This document shows, piece by piece, positions 1-5,439 of a stretch of DNA of 13,327 nucleotides. Source of the stretch: Thermotogae bacterium (GTDB taxonomy: Bacteria > Thermotogota > Thermotogae > UBA12178). The notes below the pieces were generated by a model. It did no database searches, was not told where the DNA came from, and worked only from the letters and a program-made list of their open reading frames with translations. Where the stretch lies: positions 1 through 13,327 of the forward strand of contig QNAP01000022.1 in NCBI GenBank assembly GCA_003641795.1. Reading direction: 5' to 3'. Made by a program: the position numbers and the translations under genes. How positions within the stretch are numbered: the stretch's first letter is position 1; each line of letters starts with the position of its first letter.

Positions 1-119
1 CAGTGAGTGTGGTCGTCTTTGTGGAAAATGGTGGTTACGGATCACAGACCGCCGCTCCGATAGCAGAAAAACTGTTGTCGAAGTTCTTCGAGCTTTATCC
101 AGACGCGGTCATCGAATGA
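1..119 (+). CDS. mrdA: Penicillin-binding protein 2-like transpeptidase, C-terminal end only
   Basis: The reading frame is open from the left edge (first full codon at 3) and stops with TGA at 117-119, giving 38 residues. The tail contains VVVFVENGGYGSQTAAPIA, which matches the closing strand and helix of class B penicillin-binding transpeptidases, where a V-V-x-E-N-G-G...A-A-P-I-A pattern ends the catalytic domain. This form is more typical of PBP2 (elongation, MrdA) than of FtsI. The active-site SxxK, SxN and KTG motifs would lie upstream, outside the window. The last 11 bases overlap the 3' end of the convergent metallo-hydrolase gene. No terminator is visible. The transpeptidase assignment is fairly secure; the choice of PBP2 over another class B enzyme is an inference from a short fragment. 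Confidence 0.65.
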   Translation, partial: VSVVVFVENGGYGSQTAAPIAEKLLSKFFELYPDAVIE

Positions 120-747
120 AAAAAGGATTTTCTTGAAGGATGTATTTGGCGGTGGTAATCGGTCCATGTCCTGGAAGGATTAGCAGATCTGGTTTCTCTC
201 GAAAGAGTTTGGTAAGACGTGCCACGGACGATGCCATAGCCTGCCAGTCGCCTCCCGGCAAATCCGTTCGACCTATGGAGTCTGCAAAAACTGTATCGCC
301 GGTGAAGAGATAATCATCCCGAAGAAGGTAGCTGCAAGACCCCGGGGTGTGGCCGGGTGTGTGAATTACTTTCCAAGCCTTCCCCAACTCGCTTGGATCC
401 GAAAAGTGGATTTGAGCAAAACATGCTGTGTTGATCCCAAATTGGTCAAAAAGGCTGTAGGAGGGTTCGAGAAGAACCTGTTTTTCGCTTTGGTGAAGAT
501 AAACCTTGTCGGGTTGCAGAGCGATCAGATCGTAGACATGGTCGACGTGTCCGTGAGTTAGTACCAGCTCCACAGATTCCACATTCACGATCTCTTTCAG
601 TTCTTCCATGGCAGCCTTAGAGCCGCGGCCCGGGTCAACGACAAAGAGAAAAGGTTTCAGGACAACGAACCAAGAATTCTCTCCGAAGAGGTCGGAAACG
701 TGAAGATAAATCTTCAAGTCATCGTCTCCACCAATGAACTTTAACAT
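109..747 (-). CDS. Metallo-beta-lactamase-fold hydrolase (glyoxalase II-like)
   Basis: This 212-residue protein has the full metal-ligand set of the metallo-beta-lactamase superfamily: THGHVDH (H65, H67, D69, H70), PGHTPGS (H133), FTGDTVF (D151) and LPGHGP (H194). These bind two metal ions. Length and motif spacing fit the short glyoxalase II-like hydrolases that act on thioesters or other small substrates, but the substrate cannot be read from the sequence. There is no signal peptide, so it should be cytoplasmic. The ATG start follows GAGAGG at five bases and overlaps the stop of the upstream transporter gene in ATGTTAA, so translation is probably coupled. Its 3' end overlaps the convergent PBP gene by 11 bases. 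Fold and metal binding are near certain; the exact activity is unknown. Confidence 0.88.
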   Translation of the reverse strand: MLKFIGGDDDLKIYLHVSDLFGENSWFVVLKPFLFVVDPGRGSKAAMEELKEIVNVESVELVLTHGHVDHVYDLIALQPDKVYLHQSEKQVLLEPSYSLFDQFGINTACFAQIHFSDPSELGKAWKVIHTPGHTPGSCSYLLRDDYLFTGDTVFADSIGRTDLPGGDWQAMASSVARLTKLFREKPDLLILPGHGPITTAKYILQENPFFIR

Positions 748-1625
748 TCTTTCCTCTCCCTGCAGCGTCTTTCTTCAAGTTGCACAGTCACGTGTTTTAT
801 TCCAATGCTATTTGGCTTCTTTTCGATCTTATCTATGCAAGTGTCTATGGACTTGGAGCTATCTGAAAGTGTGGCGTGGCACTCCACGTACACATTTTTT
901 CCGTCGGAAGACCAGATATGAATGTGATGGCCATCTTTCACCATATCCAACGATTCTATCGTTTTCTTCACCTCTTCCACGCTGGTTCCTTTTGGAACGG
1001 CCTGCATTACTATTCTCAAACTCTCTTCGAGTATGTGAATGAATCCTACGATCACGTACGCAACGATCGCGAAAGCGATGAGAGGGTCTACAAACCACCA
1101 TCCGTGAAATTTGATCAAAAGACCTCCAAAAACCACAGCCATGGAACTTAACGCATCGCCCACTATGTGTAAAAAAGCCGATCTCACGTTGAGGTTTCTC
1201 TTAGACTTGGAGAAAAAGATAATCGCCGTTGCGAGATTACCGACAAGCCCAACGATTGCAACCCAAAGCATAAGATCGGTATCTATGGTGTAGCGGTTCA
1301 GAATCTTCGCCACCGCTTCTTTAAAAAGGAGCATCGATATGGAGAGGAGAACGGTAACATTTATGATCGAGGCGACCACTTCGGCTCGCTTGTAGCCATA
1401 AGTAAAGACCGAATCTCTTTCTCTTTTAGCGATGTGCCGCGCGACGTAACTTATCACAAGTGCCATAACGTCGGTGAAGTTGTGAAGAGCATCTGAAAGC
1501 AGAGAGAAACTGCCAGACAGAAGACCTCCAACGATTTCGGCAGCTGTTATGCCAAGATTGAAAGGAACGGAAATCATCAGTCTCGTGCCTGTAGAGTCGT
1601 GCAGGTTGTAGTCGTGATTTTCCAC
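741..1625 (-). CDS. Cation diffusion facilitator, ZitB/ZnT-type zinc exporter
   Basis: This is a cation/proton antiporter of the inner membrane, predicted to export Zn(II) or a similar divalent ion. From the GTG start (294 residues) it has about six membrane segments and a cytoplasmic C-terminal domain with the HIHIW and ECHATL signatures. Both membrane metal sites read HxxxD: H48/D52 in SLLSDALHNFTD and H153/D157 in HIVGDALSS. This HD-HD arrangement is typical of zinc-preferring members. TYGYKRAE is a family hallmark. The frame stays open to an ATG at 1721, but the extra 32 residues are not family-like. GTG at 1623-1625 has GGCGGTG six bases upstream and an extended -10 promoter further up, so it is preferred. 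The stop overlaps the start of the metallo-hydrolase gene. Confidence 0.9.
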   Translation of the reverse strand: MENHDYNLHDSTGTRLMISVPFNLGITAAEIVGGLLSGSFSLLSDALHNFTDVMALVISYVARHIAKRERDSVFTYGYKRAEVVASIINVTVLLSISMLLFKEAVAKILNRYTIDTDLMLWVAIVGLVGNLATAIIFFSKSKRNLNVRSAFLHIVGDALSSMAVVFGGLLIKFHGWWFVDPLIAFAIVAYVIVGFIHILEESLRIVMQAVPKGTSVEEVKKTIESLDMVKDGHHIHIWSSDGKNVYVECHATLSDSSKSIDTCIDKIEKKPNSIGIKHVTVQLEERRCRERKEC

Positions 1626-1659
1626 CAGAAACACCGCCTTCTGGGTCTTCTTCAAGATG

Positions 1660-1668
1660 ATTGTAGCA
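1660..1668 (-). promoter_or_regulatory. Predicted extended -10 promoter for the CDF / metallo-hydrolase pair
   Basis: Read on the minus strand, TGC-TACAAT forms an extended -10 element (TGn followed by a five-of-six match to TATAAT). No convincing -35 is present, as is common for extended -10 promoters. Transcription would start near 1653, giving a leader of roughly 28 bases before the GTG start at 1625. The element lies inside the longer version of the CDF reading frame, which argues against that longer version. Confidence 0.4.
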
Positions 1669-1770
1669 CAGTATGTGGCTCTTTTTCGCATTTTCGCTTC
1701 TTTCTTCACTCGCCACAGCATACGTTAGCTGGTCAAAGCACAACTGGCCTCACTCGTATTCGATGAAGAA

Positions 1771-1779
1771 TGATATACT
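1771..1779 (+). promoter_or_regulatory. Predicted extended -10 promoter for the 5'-nucleotidase gene
   Basis: TGA-TATACT is an extended -10 element on the plus strand with no good -35 match 16-18 bases upstream. A start near 1786 would give a leader of about 138 bases before the nucleotidase ATG at 1924. The leader is purine-rich at first (about 1785-1820) and then contains several small inverted repeats. It is the best promoter-like sequence between the divergent genes, but is predicted by eye only. Confidence 0.4.
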
Positions 1780-1816
1780 ATATCCAGCGAAAGGAAAGAA
1801 AGAAGGAAAGCAAAAA

Positions 1817-1845
1817 GAACGGTGAGATTCCGTTCGTTGAAACGA
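1817..1845 (+). other. Two overlapping inverted repeats in the nucleotidase leader
   Basis: GAACGG (1817-1822) pairs perfectly with CCGTTC (1830-1835) across a seven-base loop. TCGTT (1834-1838) can pair with AACGA (1841-1845). The two stems share bases 1834-1835, so they would compete at that junction. The stems are short and no known riboswitch class is recognised. Confidence 0.3.
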
Positions 1846-1879
1846 GAGGTTTTCCATCGAAGTGAGAAGATGCCTGCTC

Positions 1880-1905
1880 AAAAATTCTCTTGAGGAGTAA
1901 TTTTT
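1880..1905 (+). other. Stem-loop just upstream of the nucleotidase ribosome binding site
   Basis: AAAAATT (1880-1886) pairs with AATTTTT (1899-1905). CTC and GAG inside the arms can extend the stem past one bulged T. The hairpin ends about four bases before the AGGAGGTG ribosome binding site (1909-1916). It has an A/T-rich stem and does not sequester the Shine-Dalgarno sequence. It might stabilise the 5' end of the message or act as a weak attenuator; no function is demonstrated by the sequence. Confidence 0.35.
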
Positions 1906-1923
1906 CGTAGGAGGTGAAAGGTT

Positions 1924-3471
1924 ATGAGGCGGTACTCACTCGTTTGGCTTGTAGTACTCTTAGCAGCCTTGGTGCTAGGGGCGCATGTCACCATTTTGCA
2001 TATCAACGACACTCATGGTCATGCTTGGGCGTTCAGTGAATGGAGGAACCCGGATATTGGAGGATTTGCCTACATCGCCACATTGGTCGACGACATCAGG
2101 ACATCTGTAGAGCGTGCTGGGGGGCATGTGCTCTTCCTCCATGCTGGCGATTTGAACACGGGGGTTCCAGAGAGCGATCTTCTTGACGCAGAACCCGACA
2201 TCGTGGCACTGAATTTGGCGCATCTCGATGCCATGGTACTCGGCAACCACGAGTTCGACAATCCCATCGAAGTTTTGATGAGACAAAGCAGGTTCGCCAA
2301 ATTCCCCTTCCTGAGTTGCAATGTGGTGAAACCCACCGGTGAACTCCTTTTCAAACCCTTTATAATCAAAGATTTTGGGGACGTGAAAGTGGGAATAATT
2401 GGCGTGACAGCTGAGGAGACGGAGATCTTGGAACCGCTCTACCTGAACGGAATAAAGTTTCTCAATGCTGTTGAATCGGTGCAGAAGTACGTCAACGCAT
2501 TGAAAGACAAAGTCGATGTGATAGTGGTGCTTTCCCACCTTGGATTTGGAAAGTCTGAAAATCCCAAGTACACTAGAGACATCGATCTGGCAGAGAAAGT
2601 GAAAGATATAGACGTTATCATCGGTGGACACAGCCACACGAAAATGGAGGAAGCAGTGGTTGTAAATGGAGTCGTTATCGTCCAGGCTTGGGAATGGGGA
2701 AAGGTTCTCGGAAGACTGGATCTGGATGTTGAAGATGGAGAAGTTGTTAACTGGCACTGGTCAACTATTCCCGTGAATCTGAAGGTTTACAAGGGAAAAG
2801 ATGAGCAAGGAAGAAGCATCTACGAATACGTAGGTAAACCCATCAAACCGGACTTCTTCGTAGATGCTGTGCTTGAAACGTACAAAGCGAGGGGTTCTAA
2901 AAAGCTTGACGAACCGGTGGGCGAAACAAAGATCTTGCTCGATTACACACGCGTTCGCTACGAAGATACCAACCTCGCCCATCTTATAACCGATGCAATG
3001 ATTTGGAAAACTGAAGCGGACGTAGCCCTCCAGAACGGTGGTGGTATCCGGGCTTCCATCCTGCCAGGTAAGATCACCTATCGCGACATTCTCACGGTGC
3101 TGCCCTTTGGTAACACGCTTTACGTTATGAAACTCACTGGAGCACAGCTTATGAAAGTCCTCGAATACGCTGCGACCATTCCTGATGGCAAGGGAGCACA
3201 CCTCCAAACTGCTGGGCTCACCTGGGTCAACGACAACGGCAAGCCCACCGATGTGAAAGTCAACGGTGAACCCATAGACTTGAACAAGGAATATCTTGTG
3301 GTGACCAACAACTACATGGCTGGCGGTGGAGACGGATATTCTATGCTGAAAGAATGGGCCAAAAATGGCTATGACACAGGATTTGTGCTCGCCGATGCGG
3401 TGAAAGACTACATCAAAAGTTTAGGGGTCATTGAGACGTACGATGACACACCGCGTTATGTGAAAAAGTAA
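1924..3471 (+). CDS. Secreted 5'-nucleotidase / 2',3'-cyclic phosphodiesterase family (UshA-like)
   Basis: The 515-residue product belongs to the bimetal metallophosphoesterase 5'-nucleotidase family, which dephosphorylates extracytoplasmic nucleotides. Residues 1-20 form a signal peptide: two arginines, a hydrophobic run, then VLGA. The N-terminal catalytic domain shows HINDTHGH (D29, H31), HAGD (D76), GNHEFD (N108, H109), SHLG (H205) and GGHSHT (H236, H238). The C-terminal substrate-binding domain (from about 330) has NGGGIR (371-376), LPFGN (394-398) and MAGGGDGY (465-472). No key residue is missing and the length is normal. The ATG follows AGGAGGTG by seven bases. The gene stands alone, with its own predicted promoter and a strong terminator ten bases after the stop. 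The natural substrate is uncertain: AMP, other nucleotides or cyclic nucleotides. Confidence 0.93.
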   Translation: MRRYSLVWLVVLLAALVLGAHVTILHINDTHGHAWAFSEWRNPDIGGFAYIATLVDDIRTSVERAGGHVLFLHAGDLNTGVPESDLLDAEPDIVALNLAHLDAMVLGNHEFDNPIEVLMRQSRFAKFPFLSCNVVKPTGELLFKPFIIKDFGDVKVGIIGVTAEETEILEPLYLNGIKFLNAVESVQKYVNALKDKVDVIVVLSHLGFGKSENPKYTRDIDLAEKVKDIDVIIGGHSHTKMEEAVVVNGVVIVQAWEWGKVLGRLDLDVEDGEVVNWHWSTIPVNLKVYKGKDEQGRSIYEYVGKPIKPDFFVDAVLETYKARGSKKLDEPVGETKILLDYTRVRYEDTNLAHLITDAMIWKTEADVALQNGGGIRASILPGKITYRDILTVLPFGNTLYVMKLTGAQLMKVLEYAATIPDGKGAHLQTAGLTWVNDNGKPTDVKVNGEPIDLNKEYLVVTNNYMAGGGDGYSMLKEWAKNGYDTGFVLADAVKDYIKSLGVIETYDDTPRYVKK

Positions 3472-3480
3472 GCCGTCACA

Positions 3481-3518
3481 AGGGCAGGGGTTTTCGGAGG
3501 ATCCCTGCCCTTTTTCTT
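3481..3518 (+). terminator. Rho-independent terminator after the 5'-nucleotidase gene
   Basis: AGGGCAGGG (3481-3489) pairs perfectly with CCCTGCCCT (3503-3511), a nine-base G+C-rich stem with a 13-base loop. It is followed by a T-rich tail of nearly ten bases. It lies ten bases after the nucleotidase stop and ends only about 20-30 bases before the next gene on the same strand. Confidence 0.9.
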
Positions 3519-3539
3519 TTGGTTCAGGGGGGAATCGGG

Positions 3540-4577
3540 TTGCGCGTTTGGAAGCGCGTCGGTGAGCTTGCGGTCGGCGATATTTCTCAGGAAGACATAG
3601 CCGTTAGTTCCACTGGAAAGCCTGTGGTAAGCGTAGGTCAGCAGATAACCGATGAGATCATCGAAGGCTTACGTGCATTGGGTATAAAGTGGCTTCTCGT
3701 GGAGTCTCAGGATACAGCAGAATCTGGCCTTCCCAATCCGAAAACTGTTGAGCTGCTGAAGTCTGATGTGATGGAAATCTTCGACGGTGTTCTCAGTGAA
3801 AACAAAGTAAACGTGAGCAAAGTGGCTCAATCCGCTGAGAAGCTTACGGAGGAAATATTTGAGAGCTACGGTGATTACATAGTGCCCGTGATGGCGGTGA
3901 TGAAAGAGTTAAGCGAGTACACCTACACGCACGAGGTGAACGTTTCCATCATGACTGTCCTCATGGCAGTAGAGATGGGCTACAGCAAGGAACAGATCCT
4001 GGATATCTGTAGTGGTGCCTTGGTTCACGACGTGGGCAAGTTGAAAGTGCCTCCTGAGATACTCCACGCGCGCCGAAGACTCAGCGATGTGGAGTTTTTG
4101 GAGATCAAAAAGCATGTGGTTTACGGCAAAGAGATATGTCTGAGTTCTGGCATCACCAGCAAGACTATTCTGAGCATTGTGGAAGACCACCACGAGAAGG
4201 TGGACGGATTGGGGTACGTAAAGGGCCTCAAAGGAGAAGAAATCAGTGAAGCAGCAAAACTCGTCGCTGTGGCAGATGTCTACGACGCTCTCATATCTGA
4301 ACGGCCGTACAAGCACGCTCAGTCGGGGCACAAAGCCATTTCCCATATGTTGAGTCTTGCCGGTGTTCACTTCGACGTTCGAGCACTCAATGCTCTGATT
4401 CGAGTCTTCGGCCTCTATCCATTGGGAACGAGAATACTCCTTTCCAGTGGCGAAGAAGGAACCGTAATAGGAATGAGAAGAGGATACCTTTCTCGGCCCG
4501 TGGTCAGATTGTCAAGCGGAGAGGTCGTGGATTTGAGCGAGGAAAAGTCACTCCTCATTCAGAAAGTGCTTTCGTGA
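3540..4577 (+). CDS. HD-GYP domain protein, probable cyclic-di-GMP phosphodiesterase (GYP reads GYV)
   Basis: The 345-residue product has an uncharacterised N-terminal region (1-115), an HD-GYP domain (about 116-275) and a C-terminal extension common in this family. Metal ligands are in place: H131 (YTHEVNV), H163-D164 (HDVGK), H192, H217-H218 (EDHHE) and D246 (ADVYDAL). The signature loop reads HHEKVDGLGYVKGLKG, with valine where proline is canonical. HD-GYP enzymes typically hydrolyse c-di-GMP; here that is an inference. No membrane segment is obvious. TTG at 3540 is preferred: AGGGGGG lies seven bases upstream. A TTG at 3519 sits in the T-tail of the preceding terminator without a binding site. 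No convincing promoter was found between the terminator and the start. The 3' end overlaps the convergent phosphatase gene by 19 bases. Confidence 0.88.
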   Translation: MRVWKRVGELAVGDISQEDIAVSSTGKPVVSVGQQITDEIIEGLRALGIKWLLVESQDTAESGLPNPKTVELLKSDVMEIFDGVLSENKVNVSKVAQSAEKLTEEIFESYGDYIVPVMAVMKELSEYTYTHEVNVSIMTVLMAVEMGYSKEQILDICSGALVHDVGKLKVPPEILHARRRLSDVEFLEIKKHVVYGKEICLSSGITSKTILSIVEDHHEKVDGLGYVKGLKGEEISEAAKLVAVADVYDALISERPYKHAQSGHKAISHMLSLAGVHFDVRALNALIRVFGLYPLGTRILLSSGEEGTVIGMRRGYLSRPVVRLSSGEVVDLSEEKSLLIQKVLS

Positions 4578-5233
4578 CAGGGGACACTGAAGACTCTGAG
4601 ATCGTCGACACGTACTGCCGAAAGCTTACCTCCGTAGACACATCCCGTGTCAATTCCTATCTTGTCTTCCATGATCAGCGGTTCTTCTAAAAAAGGAGTG
4701 TGGCCGAAAACAACACGCCTTCCATTCAACGGCCAACTCGAATAGATAAACTCATCGCGTATCCAAAGCATATCGAAAGGATCTTGTTCAGCGAGGGGAA
4801 TTCCAGGCTTCACCCCGGCGTGCACGAAGAGAAAATCATCTTCTTCGTAGTAAAACTTGGTGTTGAGGATGAACTCCAAGTGTCGCTGTGGGATGTTATT
4901 TATTCCTCCGTAGCTTTCCACCGTAGCGCGGGCGCCGTTGAAATACCACAGGGTGAGGTTGTTACCGTGGACAACCGCATCGATCATCATACCTTCATGG
5001 TTGCCTCGAAGGAAAACACAGTGGTGATCGTGGGAGAGCCCCAATAGGAAGTTGACCACGGCCCTGCTATCAGGGCCGCGATCGATGTAATCCCCAAGAA
5101 AGATCAAGGTGTCGTTTTTTGAAGGGTTTATCAGGTCTATTAAACGTCGAAGAGGCTGGACACAGCCGTGGATATCACCTACTGCGTAGACGATATTCCC
5201 ATCCTCACTTTCATACCCTCGCAGAATAGCCAT
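4559..5233 (-). CDS. PPP-family metallophosphoesterase (serine/threonine phosphatase or Ap4A hydrolase-like)
   Basis: The 224-residue protein carries all PPP signatures in order: GDIHG (D20, H22), GDYIDRG (D48, D51, R52), RGNHE (N78, H79), FVHAG (H138) and FGHTP (H178). These bind two metals and the phosphate. Bacterial members of this size are either protein phosphatases of the PrpA/PrpB/lambda type or symmetrical diadenosine tetraphosphatases, and the sequence does not decide between them. There is no signal peptide or membrane segment. The ATG start overlaps the upstream 70-residue gene by 23 bases; the only Shine-Dalgarno is a close AAGG, so coupled translation is likely. It is the last gene of the minus-strand run and overlaps the HD-GYP gene tail to tail by 19 bases with no visible terminator. 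Confidence 0.88.
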   Translation of the reverse strand: MAILRGYESEDGNIVYAVGDIHGCVQPLRRLIDLINPSKNDTLIFLGDYIDRGPDSRAVVNFLLGLSHDHHCVFLRGNHEGMMIDAVVHGNNLTLWYFNGARATVESYGGINNIPQRHLEFILNTKFYYEEDDFLFVHAGVKPGIPLAEQDPFDMLWIRDEFIYSSWPLNGRRVVFGHTPFLEEPLIMEDKIGIDTGCVYGGKLSAVRVDDLRVFSVPCHESTF

Positions 5234-5423
5234 GTGCCTTCAGCACATCAACCATTTGAAATTTGTTGACGATGGTATCGTCGTACTCGACTTCTACAAT
5301 CTCGGCATCACTGTCTACGCTTACGCGGATAACGCCTTCGAGTTTCCCCAAAAGCTCTTCAATGTCACGAGCCTGGGTTTCACTGATCTGCTGGCTGAGT
5401 TGTAGAATATGAAGCCTGTTCAT
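5211..5423 (-). CDS. Small HMA-like (ferredoxin-like fold) protein lacking the metal-binding CxxC
   Basis: This 70-residue protein resembles a single heavy-metal-associated domain: strand at 4-10, helix at about 15-27 (ARDIEELLGKLEG), then GVIRVSVD, EVEYDD, a second helix and the closing AHGYSARV. Aligned on the helix and LEGV, the usual CxxC falls on S14 and Q17, and the protein contains no cysteine. It therefore cannot bind copper in the usual way and might serve as a binding or regulatory module. The ATG follows GAGGTG by seven bases, the gene starts 16 bases after the EF-G-like stop, and its end overlaps the phosphatase start by 23 bases. The domain likeness is my alignment by eye; function is unknown. 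Confidence 0.7.
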   Translation of the reverse strand: MNRLHILQLSQQISETQARDIEELLGKLEGVIRVSVDSDAEIVEVEYDDTIVNKFQMVDVLKAHGYSARV

Positions 5424-5439
5424 TCAACCTCACCTCTGC

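Noticed and set aside
1626..1721. N-terminal extension of the CDF transporter to ATG 1721
   Set aside because: It has no ribosome binding site, contains an extended -10 promoter, and would add 32 residues not seen in typical ZitB-type proteins.
1822..1893. Possible 23-residue leader peptide, GTG 1822 to TGA 1893, in the nucleotidase leader
   Set aside because: The Shine-Dalgarno is weak and too far away, the peptide has no run of regulatory codons, and its length is within chance. It is kept only as a note to the leader finding.
1975..2757. Long open frame of 260 codons on the minus strand opposite the 5'-nucleotidase gene
   Set aside because: It lies wholly inside a convincing gene with catalytic motifs, resembles no family, and is rich in His, Phe and Cys as antisense shadows often are.
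3519..3539. TTG at 3519 as the HD-GYP start
   Set aside because: It falls in the T tail of the terminator and has no Shine-Dalgarno, whereas TTG 3540 follows a G-rich site by seven bases.
4700..5047. Plus-strand open frame of 115 codons opposite the phosphatase gene
   Set aside because: It is antisense to the GDYIDRG-RGNHE core of the phosphatase and shows no motif of its own.
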